Source: Lutimaribacter saemankumensis
GTDB taxonomy: Bacteria > Pseudomonadota > Alphaproteobacteria > Rhodobacterales > Rhodobacteraceae
DNA length: 64,000 nucleotides
Direction of reading: 5' to 3'
NCBI RefSeq assembly: GCF_900100005.1
Contig: NZ_FNEB01000001.1
Span: forward strand, 434,001 to 498,000
The position numbers and the translations under genes were made by a program. Shown in pieces: positions 1 through 8,782 of the stretch (the stretch's first letter is position 1; every line of letters starts with the position of its first letter). Below the pieces are notes generated by a model that was given only the letters and a program-made list of their open reading frames with translations, was not told where the DNA came from and searched no databases.

Positions 1-1205
1 AGCGCACAATGCGACCAAAGCTCGTCCATGGCGTGAACCAGCTTGTCGATTTCATCCGGGCCGTGCACCGGCGAAGGCGTAAAGCGCAGCCTTTCGGTCC
101 CGCGGGGAACGGTCGGAAAGTTGATCGGCTGAACGTAGATTCCGAACTGATCAAGCAGCATGTCGCTCAGCTTCTTGGTATGAACGGGGTCACCCACGAT
201 CACGGGCACGATGTGCGATCCATGGTCGATGATCGGCAGCCCCAGCCCTTTCAGACGCAGCTTCAGAACGCCCGCCTGTTCCTGGTGCTTTTCGCGCAAG
301 GCGCGGCCCTCGGCGGTCTTCAGATAGGCAACCGAAGCGGCCGCACCGGCCGCGACCGCCGGCGGCAGCGAGGTGGTAAAGATGAAACCCGGCGCATAAG
401 ACCGGATCGCGTCGCACATCTTTTCGCTGGCGGCGATATACCCGCCCATGACGCCATAGGCCTTGGCCAGGGTGCCGTTGATGATGTCGATGCGATGCGC
501 AAGGCGATCGCGCTCGGTCACGCCACCGCCGCGCAGGCCATACATGCCCACGGCATGCACCTCGTCGATATAGGTCAGCGCGCCAAATTCGTCTGCCAGG
601 TCGCAGATTTCCTCGATCGGACCGAAATCGCCATCCATCGAATACACCGATTCAAAGGCGATCAGCTTGGGCGCGGCAGGGTCGTCCGCGGCCAGCAATT
701 CGCGCAGATGCGCGACGTCGTTGTGACGGAACACCCGCTTTGCCCCGCCATTGCGGCGTACGCCTTCGATCATCGAAGCGTGGTTCAACTCGTCGGAATA
801 GATGATGAGCCCCGGAAACAGCTTGGGCAGCGTCGAAAGCGTCGCGTCATTGGCGATATAGGCGCTTGTGAACAAAAGCGCCGCTTCCTTGCCGTGCAAG
901 TCCGCCAACTCGGCCTCCAGCCGCTTGTGAAAGACGGTCGTCCCCGAAATGTTGCGCGTGCCGCCCGATCCGGCACCGGTGGCGTCCAGCGCCTCGTGCA
1001 TGGCGGCCAGCACGACGGGGTTCTGCCCCATGCCCAGGTAATCGTTGCCACACCAGATCGTGACAGGCTGTTTTTCGCCGTCCGGCCGGTGCCAGGTCGC
1101 GTGCGGGAAATTCCCTTTTTCACGCTCTATATCGATGAAGGTGCGATAGCGGCCTTCTTCATGCAGACGGTTGATTGCCTGATCCAGCTGGGCTTCGTAA
1201 TCCAA
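1..1205 (-). CDS. hemA: 5-aminolevulinate synthase, 3' end cut by window edge
   Basis: Condenses glycine with succinyl-CoA to 5-aminolevulinate, the first step of haem, bacteriochlorophyll and cobalamin synthesis by the C4 pathway. The 401 visible residues match the family throughout, and the pyridoxal-phosphate lysine falls at residue 248 in GTLAKAYG, the position known for alphaproteobacterial HemA. That numbering supports the TTG start at 1203-1205, which is preceded by a good ribosome binding site (AAGGGAGAG, 6 bases upstream of TTG). The family is usually slightly longer, so only a few C-terminal residues are lost beyond base 1. An FnrL-type promoter lies upstream. PLP-dependent, cytoplasmic. 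Confidence 0.97.
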   Translation of the reverse strand, partial: MDYEAQLDQAINRLHEEGRYRTFIDIEREKGNFPHATWHRPDGEKQPVTIWCGNDYLGMGQNPVVLAAMHEALDATGAGSGGTRNISGTTVFHKRLEAELADLHGKEAALLFTSAYIANDATLSTLPKLFPGLIIYSDELNHASMIEGVRRNGGAKRVFRHNDVAHLRELLAADDPAAPKLIAFESVYSMDGDFGPIEEICDLADEFGALTYIDEVHAVGMYGLRGGGVTERDRLAHRIDIINGTLAKAYGVMGGYIAASEKMCDAIRSYAPGFIFTTSLPPAVAAGAAASVAYLKTAEGRALREKHQEQAGVLKLRLKGLGLPIIDHGSHIVPVIVGDPVHTKKLSDMLLDQFGIYVQPINFPTVPRGTERLRFTPSPVHGPDEIDKLVHAMDELWSHCA

Positions 1206-1281
1206 CGGGCTCTCCCTTCCGGTGGTCGGTCGCTCATATGGCGGTTTTGGAATTAGAACGGATATAGCCCCGTTCGCGTGT

Positions 1282-1331
1282 CCGCAACAGGTTACAAAAT
1301 GACACGGGGATACATCTTTGACTTCGGTCAA
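1282..1331 (-). promoter_or_regulatory. FnrL-dependent class II promoter of hemA
   Basis: A perfect inverted repeat TTGAC-TTCG-GTCAA lies at 1318-1331, matching the FNR/FnrL consensus TTGAT-N4-ATCAA at all but the inner base pair. Reading toward hemA, a plausible -10 hexamer TGTAAC is at 1296-1291. A start point near 1283 would place the FNR site centre about 41 bases upstream, the classical class II activation position. A second -10-like TATATC at 1266-1261 could be a constitutive second promoter. Anaerobic control of hemA by FnrL is known in Rhodobacter; its operation here is inferred. Confidence 0.75.
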
Positions 1332-1332
1332 A

Positions 1333-1355
1333 CCGCGCCCTTAATCCGGGCGCGG
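1333..1355 (-). terminator. Hairpin terminator after the VPLPA-CTERM gene
   Basis: An 8-bp perfect stem (CCGCGCCC / GGGCGCGG) with a 7-base loop begins 15 bases after the stop of the gene ending at 1370. Reading minus it is followed by TTTGACC, so the U-tract is short. It abuts the FNR site of hemA and would separate the two same-strand genes. Confidence 0.5.
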
Positions 1356-1369
1356 CAGTCCTTTCGGCT

Positions 1370-2092
1370 TCAACGCCGGCCGCGCCGGCGCAAAAAAACC
1401 AGAGAGACCATGCCAAAAAACAGCAAACCCGCAGGTGCCGGCAAGGGGATCGCGGCGATTGTCGGGATCGCGATTCCGCCGATGGAGGTCTGGAACCTTT
1501 CGCCGGTTTCGTTATCGACGCCAAAAATCGTAAGCCGCCCCTCGTTGACCCAATGCGTGGCATCGGTCTTGATCGAAACGAACAGACTTTCTTCCGACGG
1601 CACCTGGAACAGCCCCGAGATAAAGATCGGGTCGAACACGAAACTCAACCGGTCGCCATCGCCGGACCGGCTGGCCGACAAGAGCCCTTTGTCGCCATCG
1701 CCGTCGAGCCGGAAATCGACATCGGTATCGAACAGCCCATAGGCCGCGAAATTGCCAAGCTCTATGCCGGTGATGCGGATGCTGTCGGCCTTGTAGGTGC
1801 TCGTCATATCCCGAAGCCGCAGGTTGAATACCAGATCGCCGGTCGTCGCGGATCTGACAACCCGGTCCTGCACATTGCCAAGCGCATAATAAAACAACCC
1901 CGACGGAACGATTGCGCCAAAGGATTCCAGATCGTCCTGCACGATGGAACCGGCCGGGTCGGGATCGGCCGCGGAGGTCGTGCCGGTGGGGAAAATCAGC
2001 CCGCCTGGGTTCAGTGTTGCAGCTTGGGACGGCGAAGCGAGGCAAAGCGACAAAGCAATTGCCGAAGGGAAAATGCCCTTGAGGGTAATCAT
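1370..2092 (-). CDS. Small VPLPA-CTERM sorting domain protein
   Basis: A 240-residue exported protein. The N-terminus (MITLKGIFPS AIALSLCL) is a signal peptide with likely cleavage after SQA near residue 24. The C-terminus has the tripartite sorting signal: IPLPAPAG, a hydrophobic helix, then the basic tail RRRGRR. This is the VPLPA variant of PEP-CTERM, which in related bacteria is processed by an exosortase-type protease and exported with exopolysaccharide. The middle is a beta-rich, Asp/Gly-containing domain of no recognised function. The start at 2092 is preceded by AAAGGAGA; longer in-frame starts upstream lack this. No exosortase is in the window. Confidence 0.85.
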   Translation of the reverse strand: MITLKGIFPSAIALSLCLASPSQAATLNPGGLIFPTGTTSAADPDPAGSIVQDDLESFGAIVPSGLFYYALGNVQDRVVRSATTGDLVFNLRLRDMTSTYKADSIRITGIELGNFAAYGLFDTDVDFRLDGDGDKGLLSASRSGDGDRLSFVFDPIFISGLFQVPSEESLFVSIKTDATHWVNEGRLTIFGVDNETGERFQTSIGGIAIPTIAAIPLPAPAGLLFFGMVSLVFLRRRGRR

Positions 2093-2109
2093 GACAAAAA
2101 TCTCCTTTA

Positions 2110-2125
2110 AATGGTAGCATACTAC
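2110..2125. promoter_or_regulatory. 16-bp palindrome between divergent genes
   Basis: TGGTAG-CATA-CTACCA is a perfect 6-bp inverted repeat. It sits 17 bases upstream of the ATG of the minus-strand CTERM gene, just before its ribosome binding site, and 89 bases upstream of the M20 peptidase start. It could be an operator for either gene, or an RNA hairpin in the leader of the CTERM mRNA. No regulator is assigned. Confidence 0.45.
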
Positions 2126-2214
2126 CAAAGGGCGCATACGGATCAAAGACAAACCCGCTGGACACCCGCGCGCCGCCCGATAGGCTCGGCCCGAAACAGC
2201 GACAGGAGCAGAAA

Positions 2215-3591
2215 ATGAGTCTCGAAAAGACACTCGACCGGATCGACGCAGACCTGCCTAACGCCATCGCGCGCCTGCAGGACTTGCTGCGGATCAAGTC
2301 GATTTCGACCGATCCGGCCTTTGCCGGGGATTGCCAGCGCGCCGCCGAATGGCTGGTGGCGGATTTGCAGTCCATTGGCATCGACGCCAGCGTCCGGCCG
2401 ACCCCGGGTCACCCGATGGTTGTCGGGCATATGGACGGGCCGGCGGATGCACCGCACATCCTGTTCTACGGCCATTACGACGTGCAGCCGGTCGATCCCC
2501 TGAACCTGTGGGACAGCGATCCGTTCGACCCCGAAGTGGTGGATGGACCGCACGGAAAAACCATTCGCGCGCGCGGCGCATCCGACGACAAGGGCCAGCT
2601 GATGACCTTTGTCGAAGCTTGCCGCGCCTGGAAAGAGGTCAACGGCGCCCTGCCCTGTCGCCTGACGATCCTGTTCGAAGGGGAAGAGGAATCATCCTCG
2701 CCCTCTCTCGTGCCGTTCCTGGAAGAAAACGCCGATGAATTGCGCGCCGATCTGGCGCTGATCTGCGACACCGGGCTGTTCCAGTCGAAAACCCCGGCGA
2801 TCATGACCATGCTGCGCGGGCTGGTGGCCGAAGAGGTCACCATTCATGCCGCCACCCGCGACCTCCATTCGGGGATGTATGGCGGTATCGCGATGAACCC
2901 GATCCGCGTGCTGACCCGCATCCTGGGCGGGATGCATGACGATCAGGGCCGCGTGACGATCCCGCATTTCTACGATGGCGTGCCCGATATCGACCCGGAC
3001 ATCGCCGCGCAATGGGACGCGCTGGGTTTCGACCACGCGCAATTCCTGGGCGACGTAGGCCTGTCCGTGCCCGCCGGCGAACAGGACCGTACCCCGCTCG
3101 AAATGATCTGGTCGCGCCCGACGGCGGAAATCAACGGCATCTGGGGTGGCTATACCGGCGCAGGCTTCAAGACGGTCCTGCCCGCCGAAGCCCATGCAAA
3201 GGTCAGCTTCCGGCTTGTCGGAGATCAGGATCCGGTGGCGATCCGAAAGAATTTCCGCGACTGGATCACCGCGCAACTGCCCGCCGATTGCACCGCCGAG
3301 TTCAAGCTGTCGGGCGGCGCGGGCGGGTCGCGCATGGTCACGGATCACCCGCTTTTCGAGCAGACGCGCGACGCCCTGACCGAAGAATGGGGCCAAGAGG
3401 CCGCGTTCATCGGCTGCGGCGGGTCGATCCCGATCGCAGGGCATTTCAAGACGATCCTGGGGATGGACGCGTTGCTGACCGGGTTCGCCCGCGACGACGA
3501 CAACATCCATTCGCCGAACGAAAAATACGACATCGCCTGCTTTCACAAGGGCATCCGCAGCTGGGCGCGCATGCTGGGCAAACTGGCATAG
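2215..3591 (+). CDS. M20 family metallodipeptidase
   Basis: A 458-residue zinc dipeptidase of the M20 (carnosinase-like) family. The metal site is complete: H87 and D89 in GHYDVQPV, the bridging Asp in GASDDKG (121-127), and the acidic EGEEE cluster (155-159) with the general-base Glu. The lid or dimerisation domain occupies roughly 205-340. It probably hydrolyses dipeptides or N-acyl amino acids in the cytoplasm; no signal peptide is present. It is the first gene of a catabolic island that holds a second M20 enzyme, an aminotransferase and a CoA-transferase. Start ATG 2215 follows an ACAGGAGCAGAAA ribosome binding site. The exact substrate cannot be read from sequence. Confidence 0.9.
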   Translation: MSLEKTLDRIDADLPNAIARLQDLLRIKSISTDPAFAGDCQRAAEWLVADLQSIGIDASVRPTPGHPMVVGHMDGPADAPHILFYGHYDVQPVDPLNLWDSDPFDPEVVDGPHGKTIRARGASDDKGQLMTFVEACRAWKEVNGALPCRLTILFEGEEESSSPSLVPFLEENADELRADLALICDTGLFQSKTPAIMTMLRGLVAEEVTIHAATRDLHSGMYGGIAMNPIRVLTRILGGMHDDQGRVTIPHFYDGVPDIDPDIAAQWDALGFDHAQFLGDVGLSVPAGEQDRTPLEMIWSRPTAEINGIWGGYTGAGFKTVLPAEAHAKVSFRLVGDQDPVAIRKNFRDWITAQLPADCTAEFKLSGGAGGSRMVTDHPLFEQTRDALTEEWGQEAAFIGCGGSIPIAGHFKTILGMDALLTGFARDDDNIHSPNEKYDIACFHKGIRSWARMLGKLA

Positions 3592-3637
3592 GGCCGGAAC
3601 AGGGGTTGCGCCGCGGGCGGGGCACGCGACGCCATGA

Positions 3638-3683
3638 TGGGGGCGCTGCCCCCACACCCCCGGAGTATTTCGGGCAAGATGAA
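3638..3683 (+). repeat. Rhodobacterales-type intergenic hairpin repeat, copy 1
   Basis: A stem-loop TGGGGGCGCTGCCCCCA (3638-3654) is followed by CCCCCGGAGTATTTCGGGC and AAGATGAAG. I recognise this arrangement as a common intergenic repeat of Rhodobacteraceae genomes. It lies between the convergent M20 and LysR genes and may also act as a terminator. A diverged copy on the other strand is at 51501-51567. Confidence 0.65.
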
Positions 3684-3694
3684 GCAGCAGGCGT

Positions 3695-4678
3695 TCAGCC
3701 GGCCGGATAGGTCCGCGCTGCAAGCGGCAGCGTTTCGATCCTGGCCCGCAAGTGATCCAGCATCACCGCTTCGGCGCGGTTCAGGCGTTTGCGCGGGTTG
3801 GTGACCAGGAAGATGTCCACCGCGGGCGGATCGTCATAGGGCGGCAGGCGCCACAACCTGCCGGCCGACACGTCCTCGTGCACGACATGGACGGGCAAGG
3901 CACCAATCCCCAGCCCGCACAGGATCATGCGCCGTACCTCTTCCAGCTGGCTCGACCGGCCCACCACGACCTGGTCGAGCGCGCTTTGGCGGCGCAGCAG
4001 CGCCACCGGGCGCAGCGCGTCGTTCAGGTCGTCGGTTTCAAAGGCCACCGCCTCGCGGCCGCGCAGATCGTCGAGCGTCAGCCCCTTGCGGCCGAAAAGC
4101 GGATGCGCGGGGCCGCAATAGAAACCGAAGAACTCGCGATAGAGCACCGCGTAATCCAGATCCGGGTTCTGCCGGTTCACAAGACAGATGCCGAAGCTTG
4201 CGCTGCGGTCCTGCACCGACCGCGCCACCCCGGCGCTGGTGTCGGTGCGGATGCGGAACCGGACCCTGGGATGGTCGCGGTGCATGGACGACAACAGATC
4301 GTCCAGCAGCGGCGTGACCACATGGCTGGCCAGATGAATGGCGACCTGGCCCGATATCTCGGCCTCGGCCGCGCGCGTGACATCGGGCAAGCGGGCAATG
4401 CCGCCGAACAGATCGGCGCATTCCTCGTAGAGCGCGCGCCCCGCCGCCGTCAGCTCGAACACACCGCGCCCTCGCTCGATCAGCCGCGCGCCCACCGCAT
4501 CTTCGAGCCGCTTGAGCGCAAGGCTGACCGCAGGCTGCCCGCGCAGCAGACGTTCCGCCGCAGCCGTGATGCTGCCGGCCTCGACGATCACCACGAAGCT
4601 GCGCAGCAGGTTCCAGTCCAGCGTCGCGGCGAAGCGTTCTGCCGGCGCCTTGGCATTGTTTGAATTAATGTGATCCAT
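3695..4678 (-). CDS. LysR-type transcriptional regulator
   Basis: A 327-residue LysR regulator. The winged helix-turn-helix occupies about residues 25-85 (FVVIVEAGSITAAAERL, then SLALKRLE) and the effector-binding domain about 110-310. It is transcribed away from the aminotransferase and CoA-transferase genes, and the 74-base intergenic region is notably AT-rich for this genome, typical of a LysR-controlled divergent promoter. The likely role is effector-dependent activation of the 4753-9649 cluster. The start is placed at 4678 (MDHINSN); an in-frame ATG four codons upstream is possible. Confidence 0.88.
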   Translation of the reverse strand: MDHINSNNAKAPAERFAATLDWNLLRSFVVIVEAGSITAAAERLLRGQPAVSLALKRLEDAVGARLIERGRGVFELTAAGRALYEECADLFGGIARLPDVTRAAEAEISGQVAIHLASHVVTPLLDDLLSSMHRDHPRVRFRIRTDTSAGVARSVQDRSASFGICLVNRQNPDLDYAVLYREFFGFYCGPAHPLFGRKGLTLDDLRGREAVAFETDDLNDALRPVALLRRQSALDQVVVGRSSQLEEVRRMILCGLGIGALPVHVVHEDVSAGRLWRLPPYDDPPAVDIFLVTNPRKRLNRAEAVMLDHLRARIETLPLAARTYPAG

Positions 4679-4752
4679 TGCACTTATCAATTTGAACGAA
4701 AGCGCGCGCCGTGCAAGGGTTTTAGCAGGTTCACTTTCACCGGATCACCCAA

Positions 4753-6093
4753 ATGGCCAGCAAACTTTTCTACCAATCCCGCCTGCCGCGCCCCGCGCTT
4801 GACCGCGCAGAGGGCATCTACATGTGGGACAAGTCGGGCAAACGCTATATCGACGGGTCGAGCGGCGCGATGGTCAGCAATATCGGCCATTCAAACCTCG
4901 CCGTCCTGCAGGCGATGCGCGACCAGATGGACAAGTCGACCTTCGGCTACAGGCTCCATTTCCAGACCGACGCCTCGGAAATCCTGGCCGAAAAGACCGC
5001 GGCACTTTGCCCGGACGGCATGAACCGGGTGTTTTTCGTGTCGGGCGGGTCCGAGGCGGTGGAAAGCACGCTGAAACTGGCCCGCCAATACGCACTGGCC
5101 AAGGGGCAGGCCCAGCGGTTCAAGGTGATCTCGCGCATGCCGTCCTATCATGGCTCGACCCTCGGCGCACTGGCCGTCACGGGCTATTCGGCGCTGTCCT
5201 CGCCTTTCGACCCGATGATGCAGCGCATGCCGAAAATACCGGCGCCGCGCGCCTATCTGGACGGGCTCGACGCCGACGACCCGGCGACCGGCCACCACTA
5301 TGCCGACATGCTGGAGCAGAAGATCGTGGACGAAGGCCCCGACACGGTGCTTGCCTTTATCGTCGAACCGGTGGGCGGAGCGTCGACCGGCGCGCTTGTT
5401 CCGCCGGCAGGCTACATGCAGAGAATCCGTGAAATTTGTGACACTTACGGCGTTCTCTTGATCCACGACGAGGTAATGTCCGGCGGCGGCCGCACCGGAA
5501 AGTTCTGGGGCGCAGACCACTGGGGCACCGCACCCGACCTGATCTCGATCTCCAAGGGGTTCGGCGGGGGCTACGTGCCGCTGGGCGCGATGATCGCCCG
5601 CGACGATATCGTCGAAACCGTTCTGGACGCGGGCGGTTTTGCCCATGGCCACACCTATGCCGGCAACCCGCTGGCCTGTGCGGCAGGTGCGGCGGTGATC
5701 GACGAAATCCACCGTGCGGGTCTGATCGACAACGCAGCCACGGTCGGCAAGTACCTGGAATCGCGCCTGAATGCGCTGATGAACCGCTATCCCTTCATCG
5801 GCGATGTGCGGGGCAAGGGCCTGCTGCTGGCGTTCGAGTTGATGGCAGACCGCGTCACCAAGGAACCGCTGCCGCCAGGTCTGAACGCCCATTCCCGCCT
5901 GGTCGATATCGCCTATGACAAGGGCCTTATCATCTATTCGCGCCGCACGCGCGGCGGGCTTTCAGGCGATCATTTCCTGGTGTGCCCGCCAATGATCACC
6001 ACACAGGCCCAGGTGGACGAGATCATGGAGATGCTGACCGCAGCGCTCGACGATTTCGCGGCCGAGGCCGGGCTGGACAGGTCCGCCGCATGA
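4753..6093 (+). CDS. Class III PLP aminotransferase
   Basis: A 446-residue fold type I aminotransferase of class III, the omega-amino acid/4-aminobutyrate group. It has the GGSEAVEST phosphate-binding region (about 98-106), the cofactor-orienting D239 in LLIHDE and the Schiff-base K268 in SISKGFGGGY. Members transfer the amino group of omega- or beta-amino acids or amines to pyruvate or 2-oxoglutarate. The stop overlaps the start of the CoA-transferase alpha gene (ATGA), so the two are translationally coupled. That suggests its keto-acid product is the CoA-transferase substrate, which is an inference. Substrate unknown. Confidence 0.9.
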   Translation: MASKLFYQSRLPRPALDRAEGIYMWDKSGKRYIDGSSGAMVSNIGHSNLAVLQAMRDQMDKSTFGYRLHFQTDASEILAEKTAALCPDGMNRVFFVSGGSEAVESTLKLARQYALAKGQAQRFKVISRMPSYHGSTLGALAVTGYSALSSPFDPMMQRMPKIPAPRAYLDGLDADDPATGHHYADMLEQKIVDEGPDTVLAFIVEPVGGASTGALVPPAGYMQRIREICDTYGVLLIHDEVMSGGGRTGKFWGADHWGTAPDLISISKGFGGGYVPLGAMIARDDIVETVLDAGGFAHGHTYAGNPLACAAGAAVIDEIHRAGLIDNAATVGKYLESRLNALMNRYPFIGDVRGKGLLLAFELMADRVTKEPLPPGLNAHSRLVDIAYDKGLIIYSRRTRGGLSGDHFLVCPPMITTQAQVDEIMEMLTAALDDFAAEAGLDRSAA

Positions 6094-6782
6094 GGTTGCC
6101 CGACAAGACAGGCGCGATAGAAGGCGCCATCGCCGCCATTCCCGATGGCGCCACGATCATGCTGGGGGGATTCGGCGTTCCCGGAACGCCTTTCCTTATG
6201 ATTCAGGAACTTGTGAGGCAGAACAAACGTGATCTGACGATCATCAAGAACGACGCCAACGAAACCGGCATGGGCGTCGATCACCTGCTGGTGGCGGGCT
6301 GCGTGCGCCGCCTGATCACCACGCATCTCGGCCTGAACGCCAACGCGATCCGCATGATGAACGAAGGCACGATCGAGGTCGAATTCTGCGCCCAGGGCAT
6401 GCTGGCCGAACGCATCCGCGCCGGCGGCGCGGGGCTCAAGGGGTTTGTCACGGATATCGGCATCGACACCGAGATGGGCCGGGGCAAGCAAAGGGTCGAA
6501 ATCGGCGGCGAAGTCGCGATGATCGAAACCGCTTTGCGCGCCGACGTGGCGCTGCTGCACGCCGCGCAGGCCGATACGTTCGGCAACCTGCGCTTTGCCG
6601 CGACCGCGCGCAATTTCAGCCCGCTGATGGCCATGGCCGCCGATACCGTCATCGTCGAAGCCGAGGAAATCGTGACTTTGGGCACCATCGCCCCCGAAGA
6701 CGTGCACACCCCCGGCCCGTTTGTGGATCACGTGGTGCACGTGCCGAACCTGTCCGAGGAATACGCCGTTGTCCGACGCTAA
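6090..6782 (+). CDS. 3-oxoacid CoA-transferase subunit A
   Basis: A 230-residue alpha subunit of a family I CoA-transferase (ScoA/AtoD/PcaI type), with the N-terminal GGFGVPGTP CoA-binding loop around residues 23-31. With subunit B it moves CoA from succinyl-CoA or acetyl-CoA to a carboxylate, usually a 3-oxo acid. The start overlaps the stop of the aminotransferase, and the 3' end overlaps subunit B by 14 bases. Family members differ in acceptor acid, so the substrate is open. Confidence 0.93.
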   Translation: MRLPDKTGAIEGAIAAIPDGATIMLGGFGVPGTPFLMIQELVRQNKRDLTIIKNDANETGMGVDHLLVAGCVRRLITTHLGLNANAIRMMNEGTIEVEFCAQGMLAERIRAGGAGLKGFVTDIGIDTEMGRGKQRVEIGGEVAMIETALRADVALLHAAQADTFGNLRFAATARNFSPLMAMAADTVIVEAEEIVTLGTIAPEDVHTPGPFVDHVVHVPNLSEEYAVVRR

Positions 6783-7422
6783 ATCCCGCATGATCGCCCG
6801 CGCCGCCCGCGACATCGCGCCGGGCATGACCGTGAACCTCGGCATCGGGCTGCCCACGCAGGTGGTCAACCACCTGCCCGGTGACTTTCCGGTTTGCCTG
6901 CACACCGAAAACGGGCTGACCGGGATCGGACCCACCCTGCCCCACGACCGCGCCGACCGGAACCTGATCGACGCCGGCGGGGCCTATGTCTCGACCATTC
7001 CCGGCAGCGCCTTCTTCGACAGCGCCACCAGCTTTGCGCTGGTGCGCTCGGGGCGTCTGGACCTGACGATGCTGGGCGCATTCGAGGTGGCCGAGAACGG
7101 CGACCTGGCCAACTGGAAGATCCCAGGCAAGTTCTCGCCCGGTGCGGGCGGCGGCATGGAACTGGCGCAAAAGGCGCGCCGCGTTGCCGTTCTGACCACC
7201 CATACCGACCGCGCGGGCAACCCCAAGCTTCTGACGCGCTGCACCCTGCCGCTGACCGCGGCGGGCTGCGTCGACCGCATCTTTACCGACATGGCCGTGA
7301 TCGACGTGACGCCGGCCGGGTTCGCCCTGCGCGAACTGGCCCAAGGTGTCACTATCGAAGATGTGAAACAAGCCACCGGTGCGCCGCTGCATATCCCAAG
7401 CGGCGCCATTCCAACTTTCTGA
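6769..7422 (+). CDS. 3-oxoacid CoA-transferase subunit B
   Basis: A 217-residue beta subunit. The catalytic glutamate that forms the covalent CoA thioester is E47 in HTENGLTGIGP, and GIGLPTQV and GGGMELA are also conserved. A TTG start at 6769, preceded by GAGGA, gives the usual N-terminus and a 14-base overlap with subunit A; an ATG at 6790 (MIARAARD) is the alternative. It works only as a complex with subunit A and belongs to the same tightly packed transcription unit. Confidence 0.92.
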   Translation: MSDAKSRMIARAARDIAPGMTVNLGIGLPTQVVNHLPGDFPVCLHTENGLTGIGPTLPHDRADRNLIDAGGAYVSTIPGSAFFDSATSFALVRSGRLDLTMLGAFEVAENGDLANWKIPGKFSPGAGGGMELAQKARRVAVLTTHTDRAGNPKLLTRCTLPLTAAGCVDRIFTDMAVIDVTPAGFALRELAQGVTIEDVKQATGAPLHIPSGAIPTF

Positions 7423-7436
7423 AAACGGGGGCCCGC

Positions 7437-8729
7437 ATGGACCAGCAGCTTTCGACCCGCATCATGAACGCCGTCGACGCCGTGTTCGACGACGAGGTGG
7501 CGTTCCTGTCGGAACTCACCGCGCACCCGTCAACCCGGGGCAACGAACAAAGCGCGCAGGATTTCATGGCAAGCGCGTTGCACGACCGCGGGATGGAGGT
7601 CGACCGCTGGCAGATCGACGTGGACGACATCCGCGACATGCCCGGCTTTTCCCCGGTGATCGGCGATTACGACGACGCCGTGAACGTGGTCGGCACGCAG
7701 CGCGCCGAGCAGCGCAAAGGCCGCTCGTTGATCCTGAACGGCCATATCGACGTGGTGCCGGTCGGCCCCCTGGACATGTGGGACACCCCGCCTTTCGAGC
7801 CGCGCATCGACGACGGCTGGATGTATGGCCGCGGCGCGGGCGACATGAAGGCGGGGCTGGCTTCGAACCTCTTTGCCCTCGACGCGCTGTCGCGCGCGGG
7901 GCTGAAACCCGCGGCCGACATCTTTTTCCAGTCCGTGGTCGAGGAGGAATGCACCGGCAACGGCGCGCTGGCCTGCCTGCAACGGGGCTACCGTGCGGAC
8001 GCCGCACTGATCCCCGAACCCTTCGCCGAGGGGCTTGTGACCGCGCAGGTCGGCGTCTTGTGGTTCCAGGTGCATCTCAAGGGTCTGCCGACGCATGTGG
8101 CCTATGCCGGGTCGGGCGCCAACGCGATCGACGCCGCCATTCCGCTGATCGCAGCCCTGCACGAATTGGAAGACCGCTGGAACGCCGATGACTGCAAACA
8201 CCCCGATTACGCCCATATCCACCACCCGTTGAACCTGAACGTGGGCAAGATCGAAGGCGGCGACTGGGCCTCGTCCGTGCCCGCGTGGTGCGTGTTCGAC
8301 GTGCGCATGGGGCTTTATCCGGGGCAGGACATCGAGGCCCTGCGCGACGAGATCGAAGCAACCCTGCAAGAGGCTGCACAAACAAACGCCTTTCTTCGCA
8401 ACAACTCGCCCGAAGTGGTCTATCACGGCTTCGCCGCCGAAGGTTACGCGCTGAGCGAAGACAAAAGCGTGACCGCAACGCAGGCGATCGGCGCGCTTGA
8501 AGGCGCGCACACCCATGTCACCGGCACCGCGCTTGAAAAGATGGCGATCACCGCCACCACCGATGCGCGGTTCTTCGGCCTCTATGCCGATACGCCCGCG
8601 CTGGTCTATGGCCCCAAGGCCGAGGCGATCCACGGCTTCAACGAACGGGTCGATCTGGACTCGGTCCGCCGGGTCACGCAGACCACCGCATTGTTCATCG
8701 CCGACTGGTGCGGCGTGGTCGAGGCCTAG
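7437..8729 (+). CDS. M20 family deacylase (ArgE/DapE type)
   Basis: A 430-residue M20 amidohydrolase, distinct from the dipeptidase at 2215. It has NGHIDVVPVGP with the first zinc ligands, the GRGAGDMKAG bridging-Asp motif and EEECTGNG with the catalytic Glu. The ArgE/DapE branch removes acyl groups from the alpha or side-chain nitrogen of amino acids. Starting 14 bases after the CoA-transferase, it probably supplies the free amine for the aminotransferase upstream. No signal peptide. The N-acyl substrate is unknown. Confidence 0.9.
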   Translation: MDQQLSTRIMNAVDAVFDDEVAFLSELTAHPSTRGNEQSAQDFMASALHDRGMEVDRWQIDVDDIRDMPGFSPVIGDYDDAVNVVGTQRAEQRKGRSLILNGHIDVVPVGPLDMWDTPPFEPRIDDGWMYGRGAGDMKAGLASNLFALDALSRAGLKPAADIFFQSVVEEECTGNGALACLQRGYRADAALIPEPFAEGLVTAQVGVLWFQVHLKGLPTHVAYAGSGANAIDAAIPLIAALHELEDRWNADDCKHPDYAHIHHPLNLNVGKIEGGDWASSVPAWCVFDVRMGLYPGQDIEALRDEIEATLQEAAQTNAFLRNNSPEVVYHGFAAEGYALSEDKSVTATQAIGALEGAHTHVTGTALEKMAITATTDARFFGLYADTPALVYGPKAEAIHGFNERVDLDSVRRVTQTTALFIADWCGVVEA

Positions 8730-8782
8730 GGCTTTCCCGTATGCAAGGAACACCCTAGTGTCTGATCGCAGGAGGGGCGCCC

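Noticed and set aside
9-1256. A 415-codon plus-strand open frame opposite hemA
   Set aside because: It is the antisense of a clear HemA coding sequence, has no domain similarity and arises from the GC-rich codon bias. The same applies to other long frames opposite or out of frame with real genes, for example opposite trpE and the PpiD gene (42664-45741) and opposite rne (19327-21903).
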